From Alisma plantago-aquatica (lineage: Eukaryota; Streptophyta; Magnoliopsida; Alismatales; Alismataceae): a DNA stretch of 64,000 nucleotides. The notes below the pieces were generated by a model. It did no database searches and had not been told where the DNA came from. It saw nothing but the letters and a program-made list of their open reading frames with translations. Made by a program: the position numbers and the translations under genes. The stretch's first letter is position 1. Every line of letters begins with the position of its first letter. This document shows positions 22,823 through 35,769 of this stretch, one piece after another. The stretch is from the NCBI GenBank assembly GCA_963693085.1, contig OY856412.1, positions 1,411,780,894 to 1,411,844,893 on the forward strand. The letters run 5' to 3'.

Positions 22823-25066
22823 TGTTGGGTTTTGGAGGAGGCAGAGAAGCAGCGGAAACAAAAAAATTTCTCCTCAAACCCAGAACAAAAGGAATCGCAT
22901 CAACATCTATATAATAGGAAAGATGGTTTGTGAATCATACCTTGTCCCGAGGCTTGCTCGGCGACAATACCACGCGCCTTGCGCGGTCTTCACCTCCGGT
23001 CTTGGACGGTGTATGTGCAGCTCCTGGTCGCACCGGGACTGAAGACTCCTCCTCCTACCGGACTGTCGGATGACAGTTGTCCTCCTGAGCGGCAGTGACC
23101 TCCCGCCTCTGAAGTAGTCCACACGGACCACCCGGAACTCCACTCTCCTTGTCCCACAAGGAAGTGGAAGGAGTCGCACCCTCCTGTTGACGTACTAGTC
23201 GCCAACAAACTCTCCTGCTGTCAATTAAAACTGCAGTTGTCCTTCCCTTACTACACCTCCCTTTGCGGGAAGCACTTTCTCGGGCTCTCTCTCGGTTACC
23301 AAAACCAGAGAGAACGACAACTTTGCAGAGCAATCAACTTGCACTGAGTTGTCCTCTGAGAAGCCCCCAATACCCCTATATATAGGTGGGTCATGGGACA
23401 GGGTTCTCTGTGCCCGGCAATACGGGACTAAAGCAGGAGTAGAAGGGTTCGGGATTTTCCACAAAACACAACCATCTCGCAACCTGAAATGATCGGTTCA
23501 CAACTGAACCGATCGGTTCGGCCATTGAGATGATCGGTTGGACCTGAGCCGATCGTTTGGGGCACTCCAACCAATCGGTTGGTGCCCTGAACCGATCGGT
23601 TCATAGTCCTAATCCGGCTCAAAAAGACTTTCCTTGTTTCGTTCCCAATTGGTATCGAATACCAATGTTATTCCCAATCGAATTGGGCAATTTGAAACCA
23701 AAGGAAAATTCTTGCCGACATGACTTTTCCCAACTGGTCAGTTGCACCAGTTGAGCCGATCGGTTCAACCCTTGAACCGGTCATTTCAACCTGGGCATGA
23801 GCCGATCGGCCTGGACACTCCAGCCGACCGATTCAGCAACCTCAGCCGACCGATTCATCACATGAACCGATCGGTTGGGAGCACAGGTTGGGCAAAAATA
23901 GTCAATTGCGATTTCAATCAATCCGATACTCCAATCAATGCGTCCAACACCTTGAACCATACGATATTGAGCCATCGACTGATTGAGTGTTTAATTGAAC
24001 TACTAAACTCCTTTAGTAATCAATCTAAACATTGCTTTGTGGACAAAACTCCTCTTCCAGGTTAAATCCTATGTGTGTGACCCTGCAGGTCCATTTCACG
24101 TTGGCAGTGAAAGTCCATAACACTTATGACTTCACAAGCAAAGAGTGGTGCCTAGTCACACATCATTGCTACCCAAGTGAAAGTAGAAAGTTGGAGAACA
24201 ACTTTCATCCTACAATCCGTGAATGGTGTTACAGTGAATGTATAATTCCTTTGTCACTGATATCCAGAATGAACTCGAGGCATGGAACAGTCATCCTGTC
24301 AATGTTCATTCATTTCCTTGATCTCAGAGTAGACCGAGTGAGATGTGTATGACATCAATATCACATATTGATTCACACGTGCATGCGCATGCCTTTCTCA
24401 ATCCTACTCATCAAGTGGCCAAGGATATCAAACTCCCTTAGGAGGGACAAATCCCATATCTATCACTCACCCCTCAAAAGCCCCATGTGTCAAAGCCACC
24501 CAATCATCACCTCTATAACAACCCATGTTTCAGGATTGCGTTTGATGATGTCAAAGTGTACCCAACGACATGTGTTGAGTGTAGTGATTTCAAGTCTAAG
24601 AATCACACTCACCACCATCACTGTGAGAGCTGACTGTGACTACCAAGTCATGGTTCCATGTGTCATTCTCACGGTGGGTCTGTCTGGTACCTTGTTCTCT
24701 AACAAGTACCTATGTGCTTGGTTTGATATCACCATATCATGACTAATGAGATTCCGTCATCAACCAACACACAATCTAGTCTTTAGTGTTATTGATGTCT
24801 ATGGTTATTTCCACAATAACAACCGACTAGGGACTAAACAAGAAAGAATACTCTTAGCATCCGTATGATCTCATTGTTTAGGTCCTCAACCCAAAAGCAT
24901 ACGTCATTGAGTAAAACAATCTTTAGACATCTATCATGTTACACCATCATCTCAGTAACAGTTTAAACATATAGATTGGAAATTGCCTTTATTATTATTC
25001 AAATCATTTACAAAGTATCCCATTACAATCATCATATGACTTGCTCTATGGGCATACATACCAACA
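22823..25066 (-). repeat. Element D 5' LTR
   Basis: 2244 bp, partner of 15830-18075. A TATATATA sequence near 23375-23384 lies on the minus strand between the palindrome cluster (about 23480-23885) and the rest of the LTR, a reasonable place for the promoter. The perfect palindrome GAACCGATCGGTTC is at 23506-23519. Confidence 0.97.
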
Positions 25067-25071
25067 GCAAC

Positions 25072-28000
25072 AATTTTGGAATAAATAGACTTTTATAAAA
25101 GATTTTCTCTCTCATCAATTTTCTTATAAACGTACCTTTTCCAAGCCAAAACAAAGGCTTTTTCGGATTTCTTTATTTCCCCTTGCTTGGAAAACGACCA
25201 AGGATCTGTGAAGGAGTAGGAGGACGACACCCAACCTGTTGGTAAGGTTCTTGACCTCCTTTCACCTTGAATCCATGGTGAAAATCGAAAATCAATGTAT
25301 GAATTCTTCATAACTCGATCCCCTCTTCAATTCTAACCAATTCTTTTCACTCAAAGCTTGAGGACGACCCTTGGAATAGTGAAAGGAGTTGCATCCACCA
25401 TTTTTTCGTGAGCTTGGAGCTTTGGAGCTCAATTGGAGGCGGGTTTTATAACTTGAACCCTTAATTTTATTATTGCAATCAATTCCTTATCAATTGGTGA
25501 TCATTTCTGCATTTCCAAAATAAAGTTTGGTTGATTGATGCAATCTCCATGGAAATCACAGTAGATTTCATGAGTTTGGAGCTTGATGATGATGACATCA
25601 TCATAATCACACACCTCCCCAAATATCTAGGGCAAACGGTTTCAATTTTGAGACCAAACGATTTTACCAAACCGTTTGGTGGTTTGGGTTCCAAGACCGT
25701 TTGGGATGGTTGACCATTTGAAGATATGTGTTGTGGTTCTTGGATCTTGATCCAATGGTTTCAAATGGTTGATCTTGAAGGTTTCAATTGTAAATGATTC
25801 TTTAATTGTAAACCCTAATAGGCTAAGTGCTGATTTTGAATTGATTGAGATGATGTTTTGGGTTGATTGACCCAAATGGTTTCAAAACTATTTGGGGATC
25901 ACCCAAACGGTCTCAAGACCGTTTGGGGTCACTCAAGACCGTTTGGAGGTCAGGGTTAAGTATGGACAAGTGTTTCAAGGTCCAAATGTACCAAATTGAA
26001 TTGCAATTAAGTGTTGATTTGATAATCGATCCAATAGTTCAAAACCCTAATTGGATGTCATGATTTTTGATGATGGAATGGGAAAACGGTCTCAAGACCG
26101 TTTGGAGATCAACCAAATGGTCTCAAGACCGTTTGGTGGTCATCCAAGACCGTTTGAGGTCAGGTCATATCATGTGATGATGATAGTTTAATGATTTCAA
26201 TTGATTTGATTCCACAATGTCAACCATTAATGGATCCTTGATTTCAAACCCTAAGTGATGGTTTCTTGATTATCAAACCTAGTTCAATTGGGTTCAAAAC
26301 CCTAAATTGAAGGTCTAATTGAATGGTGATTCAGTGGTCCAATTGATGAATGCTCTAGTGGTTCAATTTATAATTGGTTCATGAATTGAAACATTGAGTC
26401 GATTGAGTGTTGAAGTACCTTTTTGGTCCATGCGGTTTTGAGAGGGTTTGGACCAAACGGTCTCAAGACCGTTTGGGTCCAAATGGTCTCAAGACCGTTT
26501 GGAGACCCAAAGTGCAAACGGTTTCAATACCTACTTTGTCTAATCGATTTCAAGTACAACTTATTCAAATGGTTTTCAACCAAATGATCTATGAGAACCA
26601 AGATCATTGAGGGTCTAAGTAATTAACTTTGTGAAGATCAACATGGTTAATCCATTTGAATATCTCATGTAATTGAAGGTCCAATATGGTGAACCTATTT
26701 AGATACTCAATGCTATGTGTGAAACCCTAATTAGAGTAATGCTATGTGTGAAACCCTAATTAGAGTAATGCTATGTGTGAAATCCTAATTAGAGTAATTC
26801 TATGTGTGAAACCCTAATTAGAGTAATGCTATGTGTGAAACCCTAATCTAGGGAAAAACTGAGTGTTATTATAAATCCAGGGTGATGATGTAACCATAAC
26901 TTAGTGTAATAATGAAGAAAACTATGAGTTAATGGGAATTGTATATCTTAACCCTAATTTGGGTATGAGGAAATAGAAATCCCACTTGGATGTGAATGGT
27001 AAACCCTAATCCCTAAAATGGGATAAAGATATATGAAACCCTAATATAGGGTAGTGCCATTAATACTAATGTGAAGCCTTAACACTGGGTGATGTGTTGT
27101 GAAACCTTAATTTCACATAATACTAGGTGAAACCCTGATATAGAAGGATGTTATGTGAAACTCTAATGAAGAGTGACTCTAGGTGAAATCTATATATGTT
27201 TGTGAGATTCTAAGTGAACCTTAAGTTATAATTATAGGGATCCTATTCCTATTGATGGAATGGTGATTAATGTATGGACAAATGAAATACCTAGAGGGGT
27301 TGATTATGGATAGCCTTATATTAATAGTCCCTGACTAAAGAGTGATTCCATATCATTAGTAATGGTTGTATTTTCTAAGTAGATGAATCATGACCATTAC
27401 ATTGCATGATGAATGTGATGATCTAGTGCATAAGTATTAGGATGAAAATTACCCTAATACAAGCTAAGTGAATAAACTCAAGTAAGATGAAGGTGTTGAG
27501 GTAAGTGATACATCCAGACATGATAGATATCACATCCAACACCCCAATGGTGAAATACCTTGATGTGGTTTTTAAATCCAATACAATTGGAAAAGTGACA
27601 TATGAAATGTGTCATGTCAATTGTTACATTGAGATGTAATGCACGTTGTTCAGTGTAGGCTAATATGCCTTATGAAAAGGTTAATCCAAATCAATAGACT
27701 ATGATATAATCATATTCTAATAAAGTTGAGAGAGAGACTCATACGTTGTGTTGATAATACATTCAATGATGAATGATGAAGATATATATAAGTATGTTTG
27801 AATACTTATGATATCTACTTTTGGTTTCTAGCTTTGAGAAGCAATGGAATAAGGCTGATCATTAATAATATGATCTTAAGAACCCAAGTGGTTATTTATG
27901 GAAAACCCTAATGAAGGGTGCTGATATAAAAGAGAAACCACGAACCCTAAAGAGGGAACAATGGTATTACTTAGTGTTTTATGGTGCTGATGTGAAAGAG

Positions 28001-29230
28001 AAATCATGAACCCTAAAAAGGGATGATACTACTTAGTGTTGTATGATACTGATATGAAAGCATTATAATTGTTATCAAGAATACTAATCATGCAGGGATG
28101 ATGAGATGAGAATCATAGCCAAGTATGGGCTATGATGCTTGTTTATTGAGAATATTTTATAGTCTTTATAAGCCTTCATATGCTTTGTGTAGTAAGAATC
28201 AATGATTTGTGTGTACTATGTAAAATACATTGTATAGAAAGAATTATAATGTCTTTGGTCAGATGATCTGAAGGTAAAAAGTTACCTAACAAGTGGTAAT
28301 AAGTATCTTATGGTGAGTTATGGGTTCAAATACCCAGATGCTATAATCATGATGATGAACTTGTTAAGAAGAGGAAATGTACTTGATGAGTTGAGGGATT
28401 AAGATCCCAATACTTTGTGAAAAGAGTATGGCTATAGGCCATGACTCCACAATGACAATGCCAGGCTTTAGATATATGATCTAGACCTAAAGAGAGTTAA
28501 TGATGTGGTAATGTTTTCTGTAGTGAGTAAATGTTATACATGTTCTTCATATTCCTTAATGAATAAGTGACATGTGGCTCATTCAAGTTATAGCTGCAAT
28601 GTTTTAGATAAGAATGATATTCTAATCTGTTAGACATTAATTTAGCTGTTGCCAAACAAATATGATTCCTCTGTGCATATTTATCTTCCTAAGCTGCAAT
28701 AATAATGTTACTGGAGGAGAGTTATATCTCTCGCTGGGGCAATTTACAATTGTCTCACCTCCGTGGGAACTACATTTTTAGGTGGATGCGGACGAGGAGG
28801 CAGGAATCCTTCAGTAGGTGAAGGACAGCAGCAACAGCAGCAGGGACAACAGTGAAGTCTCAGGTGGAGACACTGGCTGTTATGCCTTGTATAGTTGTAG
28901 ATAGAGTCCTATGTGTCGTCTCTGTACTCTCAGGTCCTCGGAGTAGTAGTTAGTGCTTTCGAGATTTTGGCTCAGTGCCTCAAGATTTTATACTTCCGGT
29001 GTTTAGCTTGACAGGATAGTTAATGCTTGTAATTCACAGGAAGAGATGATACAAGATATGTACTTTTGAAAAATAGAATGTAAATGTGTTACTTTTGTTC
29101 TTTGTGAGAAAGTTTTTACTTGATGGACCTCTTGATAAAAAGGTTTTAATTTTTAGTGATTTTTGGTAATCCGTTGCTTAGTAAATGCTTCCACATTAGT
29201 TAATCTTGTTTTCATGAGTTGTATGCCACA
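25072..29230 (+). repeat. Element B 3' LTR, right part
   Basis: Continues the LTR after D and aligns with about 8036-12215. It contains the palindrome cluster (25630-26530), a five-unit telobox array (26709-26850), the multi-stem module (28717-28785) and the CTCTGTACTCTCAGG block (28903-28943). It ends CCACA, followed by the TSD GAAGG. Confidence 0.95.
28717..28785 (+). promoter_or_regulatory. LTR multi-stem module, B 3' copy
   Basis: Same module as at 11702 with one or two substitutions (CACCTCCGTGGG instead of CACCCCCGTGGG). Confidence 0.58.
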
Positions 29231-29235
29231 GAAGG

Positions 29236-29642
29236 TGTACACTCAGTCTCAAGGACAAAGGTCTGAAAGTTTTAAGAAATCGAGATTTTCTACATCGGCA
29301 GCATCATCGAGATTCCATGCCCAGACGCAATGGACGTCAAGTAGGGGTAGGGATTGTAGTAATGTTCCAAATAGAGCCCCCAACATAGCATCAACATCGG
29401 TAACTAGATCTCACAGACCCTGTTTTGCACCCAGGGTCTGTTACCAATGTAGACAACTGGGACATCTAGCAAAGGATTGTCCAGACGGGAATTCGAAGTT
29501 GACTCAACCCCAGGTGCAAAGTCAGCAAGGATCACAAAGGAGACGGTTTTCTAGTAACAATAGAGGACGTGGACAGACGTCCCAGACAGGTCAGATGAAA
29601 TTGATTCATTCTGATATTTCATTTCCTGATTCAATGTGTTAA
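29236..29642 (+). pseudogene. Element A gag, C-terminal part
   Basis: Continuation of the gag interrupted at 7205. It holds an intact CCHC zinc knuckle CYQCRQLGHLAKDC, a serine-rich stretch before it, and a Gln/Arg/Gly-rich tail ending at TAA 29640-29642. The frame is open, unlike the N-terminal half. Its end shows that the TAG at 13498 in B is a later mutation. An apparent ORF from 29163 that runs into it starts in the LTR of B and is a junction artefact. Confidence 0.92.
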
Positions 29643-29890
29643 AAACAAGAAAGTAGTTGTTTTTGAACTTCCTTTAACCAGTCCTATAAGGACACAAGGA
29701 AGAAGAGAACTTACATTTTACTCAATGCTCCTTAAAATGAGTTATAATCTCTCTTATCTATGTAATAAAGGATGAGATATAGAAGCGATGTCTGAAGAAA
29801 ATTCAGAAATGAAAAATCATGTGTGTATAATGATATCAAAAGTGAGGAACATGATAGTAAATAAAGTGCATACTACCTAATCTCAATACT

Positions 29891-29895
29891 TGTAT
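29891..29895. other. Target-site duplication of solo LTR E (left)
   Basis: TGTAT here and at 34688-34692. The uninterrupted sequence is found in element B near 13789-13800. Confidence 0.88.
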
Positions 29896-30267
29896 TGTAA
29901 TGACCCGTTTTCAAATTAGTCATCTGAATAGGATTTACTTGGAAATTGTATGCTTAATTAAGTTGATCATTGTTTAAATCTTGATTAGTGATGGTAGTTA
30001 AATTTTCATATTTTAAATATAATGAGTAGGTTTAATCATACTTTGATCCACCTAATTAGGGTTAAGGGTTGGAAACCCTAATCGGCCCAAATTAGGGTTT
30101 TGATGGTATATGAATACAGAATTTGATAAGTAGAATGTCTCACTAAATGATTTTTAGTATTTTATTTGTAACTCTTATTTACTTCACATTTGGATATGAT
30201 TTGGATATATACAATTTGAACACTCTTGAAAAATATCAGAATTTTTGAAGAATGTTATCACCTGTTT

Positions 30268-30294
30268 ATCGGTCGATTTTCAAACTCGACCGAT
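30268..30294. repeat. Perfect inverted repeat in E
   Basis: Arms ATCGGTCGA and TCGACCGAT (9 bp each) around a 9-nt spacer. Two related inverted repeats follow within 420 bp. Confidence 0.85.
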
Positions 30295-33200
30295 CATATT
30301 TTTAGATTGATATAGCAGTGTGGTAATTGAATTTTATCTTTTTATTGGTATATCCAATTGATCTCAAATTTTAAATGTGCTTGAAAAACACAATTTTATA
30401 CACCCTTTTAAATTGGAGTAATTTTTGGATGACTTTTGATCTCTACAGTGAGGGTGTCAGTCGAGTTCTGTGCAGGACAAACTCGACCGAACATGTTGCT
30501 GACTGCAATATAGCAGTGTAGTATTTGATTTTTTACTTATTTATTGGTAACTCCAAATGATCTAAAATTTTTACTGTATCTTAAAAACTCAATTTCAGAC
30601 ATTGGGTTAAAGTTTAATAATTTTTGGATGAGGTTTGAGCTCTGAAACATGTGGTTTCGGTCGAGTTTTATAACTCAGCCGACCAACCAGTTTGAGCAAA
30701 ATAAAAATACATTTAGGGGCTTGTTTGCAAATGTTCTAAGCACCTCAATTCATCTATATCACTAAACTAACACACAAGCAGCTCTCATAACTCGTCCTTC
30801 CTGTCAAAGAAACGAAATGCTTGGGAGAGAGGAGAGCTAGGGTTTTGAGTAGAGAAAGTGGAGGAGATGATGACCTAGGGTTTCTCTATCCGAGATATGA
30901 TGAAATCAAGTAAGTTTAGCTCCTTTGCATAGAATTTCATAGTGAATCTTCTCTCACATGTCAAGATTCCGTCCCTCCCTTGATTTGATTCGAAATCACA
31001 TCAAATCTCCCCCTTTTCTCACTCTTTCTCTTCTAATCCCCATTTCTAGGGTTTCCGAGTTGAGAGGAGAAAGAATTGGATTCTTTTGCGAGAGTTTGAT
31101 TGGGTTTCCAAAAATTCAGAGGTTGACCTCCGTTTTTAAGGTGCTTGGCACCTGAGGTGAGTGTTTTTCTCCCTCCCAAGCTTTGTATTCATGTTGAAAG
31201 CCTAATTCAATCCGACTAAAACAATCAACAACCTTGTTTGTATATGTATGTGATTGGATTTGATTTGGGAAAGATATTGGGGAATCCAATTTTACTGATT
31301 TTGATTATTTCTCATTGATTGAAACTTGATTAGTTCTTGTTATATTGATTAAGGATGCATGGATATTCTTATGGGTAGATTACTATGGTATTTTAAGTGA
31401 ATTTTGCCTAAAAATCAGCCCAATGGCCAATATGCTTGGAATTGAATTGACATGCATAAAATCATGTTTGAATTGTACTAGATTGTATTATACAAGTGTA
31501 TTGTGGAATGTTAATGGAATTGAATGACCACATATCCTGATTAGGATTTTGTGTTGAGGAAGTGAATTAAATGAGTCAATTAATCAATGTATACTTATGA
31601 TTGATGAATGAAATGTGTGAAAATGGAAACTAGGGTTTCCATGTTTGTGAATAACCCTAATGAACCCTTGAGTCATGATTGGATTACTAAATGATATGAT
31701 TCTTATGATATGTTGAACTAAGGAATGACTTCTTGAAAACCCTAAAAGTTTATTACTAAGACAATTATGAGTGATAAACCTAGAACTTGTATATGATGTT
31801 GTAAATGTGACTAAATGCTGAAATTGAAGTTATTAATACTTCCATTGAATATGATGAGTCTTATGAATATCACCTAAGTCCAATGTAATTGTTTTAATAC
31901 AATAAAGAATGATCATTGTTGATTATGGAAATGACATTAGTAGTCAACATTAAGGTACACTTATCTGAATATAAGAGACAATATGAACATGATGTATGTA
32001 ATGGTGATTGCAAGATAAAGATGAAACTAATGAAGATAGTATGATGAAGTATTTTGTCTTTTATTTTAATTACATGTGGCTTAACCCAAATTAAATAAAA
32101 TATACTAAGACATGTATTTTTGTAAATGTTATGTAGAAGAGAAGCATTGTATGTAAAGTGAATCAAGAAAGATTGGTCCAGATAATGTAATGAACATGAA
32201 ATGAAAGAAGTTGAGACTACTGAGTATAAAATGATGAAAAAAGATAGGAATTAGTAGATGATTCTAAGAACGTAACTCTTACCCTAAAATGATGAGTTTG
32301 ATGATGCTAATGAATGGCAATCTCAAATGGGTGATTAAGAGATGTACATGATTGTAGTGAATTCAACTAAATGAAGAAACTCAAGTATTTGAATTGACTT
32401 ACAAGAATGTATTATTGTATTGTGATTGTTTGATAGAATACTTGTATTATGAGAATGAACCAATTTGATGGAATTCAAATGATAATCAACATGTGTTTAC
32501 TAGTAACCCCATATGAAGAATGTGAAATAAAAGAAGAAGAGAACTAAGTCGGGTATGCATGTATATGCATGAAATTTATTGGCATCTATTCAGATTGGAT
32601 GGAACAGGCATATGTTGTATGATAAATCCATTCTGAGTATGAGAAATGATACATGATATCTATATGCTTTTACTGTTGCTAGTTTTAATGCCTCTGCTAA
32701 TATTTGTTCATAATCGTGATATACAATGAGCTGATAAGATTGATGTTGAAATGGAATTTAATATGCACTCCTTACATTGAGAAACCCTGATAAGGGTAAA
32801 TGTTGCATAATGAGATCATGTCTAGGGCTGAAAGCCCACTGATGATGATAAAACCCTGATGGGGTAAATGTTGGACAATAAGATTATGTCTCGGGCAGAA
32901 AGCCCACTATTGATGATTGTTATGAATTGATGTAGAAGATAGAAATAATCATATTTGTTGCAATCTATAGACTTATTGTGCTTCTTGCTTTGATCATTGC
33001 CCTTATTGATAAACTTAATTTGTTTCATGTTATTATAGTTACGCGAGAATACACAGATATGATGTATGATGTTTTGAATTCTTTTAAGGTGACTGAAAGA
33101 GATTAATAACAAGTGAAATGATTGAACATCTAGTTAGGTGCCCTAAACACCGTGAGTTTCCCCCGAGGACCACACTGGGGAAACAAAATGGATCTCCTTG

Positions 33201-34214
33201 TAGTAATCGATGAATTATGAGAAGGATTTCCGGAGTGTGGATCGAGACCTTAAAGGTTAGACCACTAGGATTTAGGAGTGAGTCATCTGGAGTGGCTCTG
33301 GCCCTAAATCCTTGCTGTGAAAGTCTATGTCCAGATGGAATAGACTCTGTTGAAATGAAATATGTGAAATGTGAAATGAAAAATATGTGAAATATTGTGA
33401 TATGTGATATACTATTTTGCTAGTTCCTATCTCGTGTACCCGAGATGAGGACGTGAGCCTCTTTAGGCAACCCTGAGGTGGCCAGGGCCTGTTGTTGATA
33501 TCTTAGGGTGGCCGGCTAAACCCTAAGATAGTGACGGTGAGTCGTTGACACGAGAATCAGGCGTGGCGACTTCTACTTGGTGAGGTACAAGCCAAGTAGT
33601 TTCAGGGCAAATGAATAAAAGATGATAAGCCGTGTAGAACATGATTTGAATGATTATTACATTCCTTGTGTTGCTAGTTGATGATTTGTCATTGTTGATT
33701 AAGCTTCATGTTGTGGAAAGTAATCATGTTGCTATGGACATTTCCTATTTCATATTATGATCTGTCATGCTGACAAGTTATAAATGTTGAAATTTATATC
33801 TATTCTGAATATGAGTTGGATTGCTTGCTATTTGATAGTATTGTTTGGTAGATATGTATTATGTGTACTTCAGCTTCAGGATTGCAGGATGTGTTCCTGG
33901 TCCGGCTGGTGGAGTGTCACAAATATAATGTTATTGTCATGTATTGATTCAAAATGTTTAGAACTTGACTTATTACTCATGCAGTAGGATTCTTAATCTG
34001 AACTAAGAAGTATTTGCTAATTTGTTCATAGACATGTTTTAACAGATGTTTTAAAGTTATAATTGGTTTAAGTGATTACCTTATCTTTTGGATTAGATTA
34101 CCATTGTAAGATAGATTTGACTCGTGATAGAACTATCTGCTAGACTTTTTAATATCTGCATGTTTCCATTAAGTTTATTATACTTAATCTGATGCTGATG
34201 CATGTACCTAGCTT

Positions 34215-34258
34215 GAGTGGGAGGTATCCACTCACTGGGGCTCTATATGAGTCTCATG
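34215..34258 (+). promoter_or_regulatory. Diverged multi-stem module in E
   Basis: Arms GAGTGG/CCACTC (34215-34233), then ACTGGGG, then CTC-TATAT-GAG, then TCTCATGAGG. The order matches the module of A, B, C and F but the stem bases differ. Confidence 0.45.
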
Positions 34259-34692
34259 AGGTTGTTTCAAATGTTTTTAGGTATAATGCAATCCAGCGGA
34301 GAGGTCATGACAAAGAAGATATAAATAGTATAATCTAGACAGATTAGAATGTCCCTGTACTCTCTCTTTCCCGAGATGGGTTGTAGATTTTGTTTGTTCA
34401 TCAATGTATATGTATCTGATGTAAACTGAACCGCATATGAGAACAAGATTTGATTCTGGATTAAATGGAGTTGAATATGATTGTGATATTTGAATGTGAT
34501 GTCCTTGATGTGACATTGATTTATGAGTTTGTGAACAAAGAAAAAGGAAAAATTTATCTGTGTTTTTTGTATATTGTTTAATCGCCTTTGTCGAGAATTC
34601 ATTATTTTATTTCATAATCTGGGTTTAGGTTTTGGGATTACCTCTAATGGTTGGTATTTGTGCTGATCAATAGAGTGGGTCCCGACATGTAT

Positions 34693-34826
34693 ACCCTGGC
34701 CAGATATATGATTATTGTAGATAAGGCAAGTATGAAACTCTTAGATTGTTGTCTTTTTTATTACTATGATCAAGTAGTCATTCTGAACCAATCTAGAGAG
34801 TATAATGTAATTAAATGGGAAGAGCT
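34693..34826 (+). other. Spacer of element A after E
   Basis: Non-coding. Homologous to about 13800-13935 in B. Confidence 0.7.
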
Positions 34827-35440
34827 AAGTGAACATTCCCAATTAAAGAGAAAAGCAAAGTGAACATTCTCAATTAAATGGGAAGAGCTAAGTGAACATT
34901 CCCAATTAAAGAGAAAAGCTAAGTGAACATTCTCAATTAAATGGGGAGAGCTAAGTGAACATTCCCAATTAAAGAGAAAAGCTAAGTGAACATTCTCAAT
35001 TAAAGGGACGAGCTAAGTGAACATTCCCAATTAAAGAGAAAAGCTAAGTGAACATTCTCAATTAAATGGGGAGAGCTAAGTGAACATTACCAATTAAAGA
35101 GAAAAGCTAAGTGAACATTCTCAATTAAAGGGAAGAGCTAAGTGAACATTCCCAATTAAAGAAAAAAGCTAAGTGAACATTCTCAATTAAATGGGGAGAT
35201 CTAAGTGAACATTCCCAATTAAAGAGAAAAGCTAAGTGAACATTCTCAATTAAATGGGAAGAGCTAAGTGAACATTCCCAATTAAAGAGAAAATCTAAGT
35301 GAACATTCTCAATTAAACGGGAAGAGCTAAGTGAACATTCCCAATTAAAGAGAAAAGCTAAGTGAACATTCTCAATTAAAGGGAAAAGCTAAGTGAGCAT
35401 TCCCAATTAAATAGAGTTTTGCTAAGTGAACTTTCCCAAA
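34827..35440 (+). repeat. About 63-bp (2 x 31) tandem repeat in element A
   Basis: About nine copies of a dimeric unit alternating CTAAGTGAACATTCTC and CTAAGTGAACATTCCC separated by AATTAAA-rich linkers. It sits at the same place as the 53-bp array of B and shares the core TAAGTGAACAT, but the monomer is different. Confidence 0.95.
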
Positions 35441-35575
35441 CAAATAAAGGATTCCTGAGTGGATTATCTCTGTTAGATATGTATGTTTTCTTGGGATAGA
35501 CACTCTTGGGTAATGACAGGAGTATGTACTTTTATGATTCTTCCTTTCAAATAATATGGACATCATATGTTAGGG

Positions 35576-35594
35576 GTTTATGCTCTGCATAAAC
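35576..35594 (+). promoter_or_regulatory. Conserved stem-loop, element A
   Basis: GTTTATGC-TCT-GCATAAAC directly after TTAGGG, 176 bp before the 3' LTR. Identical to B and C. Confidence 0.7.
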
Positions 35595-35730
35595 ATAAAC
35601 ATTGATAAGGTGGAATTAATGAAAGGAACTTTGTGTGGATTATAGATCCATGATATCTCCATGATATTAAGATATTATTTGGAGACTTGAGGGTATGATA
35701 ACTGAATAAATATGTCCCTCCTTTTTCCTA

Positions 35731-35769
35731 GGATTTCGGGGACAAAATCCTTGTTAGGGGTTTATAATT
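35731..35769 (+). other. Polypurine-tract region of element A
   Basis: Same layout as in B: a GGATTTCGGGGA hairpin (one arm mutated) followed by TTAGGGGTTTATAATT and the 3' LTR. Confidence 0.75.

Larger units (their letters stand above)
15830..25066 (-). mobile_element. Element D: Ty1/Copia LTR retrotransposon
   Basis: 9237 bp, minus strand. Read on the minus strand: 5' LTR (25066-22823), PBS (22821-22808), a leader of about 1.3 kb, polyprotein (21480-18091), PPT, 3' LTR (18075-15830). LTRs start TGTTGG and end CCAACA, and a 5-bp TSD GCAAC flanks the element. The two LTRs (2244 and 2246 bp) look nearly identical and the long reading frame is open, so this is the youngest insertion in the stack. 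Gag is largely missing, so it may not move on its own. Confidence 0.97.
7206..29230 (+). mobile_element. Element B: gag-only Gypsy-type LTR retrotransposon (interrupted)
   Basis: The order is 5' LTR (7206-12215), PBS (12222), gag (12349-13539), spacer, 53-bp tandem repeats (13944-14690), conserved stem-loop, PPT region, and 3' LTR (15002-29230, split by Copia element D). The TSD is GAAGG. Without D it is about 12.8 kb. No pol domain is present. It is a sister family of A: LTR ends, PBS context, gag and PPT all align, but the telobox arrays and internal repeats differ. Confidence 0.92.
29896..34687 (+). mobile_element. Element E: solo LTR of another Gypsy-type family
   Basis: 4792 bp, begins TGTAATGACCC and ends GTCCCGACA, with a perfect 5-bp TSD. 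I see no second LTR, PBS, gag or pol inside, so it is best read as a solo LTR left by recombination between the two LTRs of a full element. Orientation is inferred from the TG start and from the multi-stem module lying near the right end, as in A and B. It has three inverted repeats on GTCGAGTT/AACTCGAC (30268-30294, 30460-30487, about 30656-30684). No convincing gene. Confidence 0.85.

Noticed and set aside
29163..29642. 159-codon ORF with zinc knuckle starting at 29163
   Set aside because: Its first part is the end of the 3' LTR of B. Only 29236 onward is gag of A. The frame is a junction artefact.
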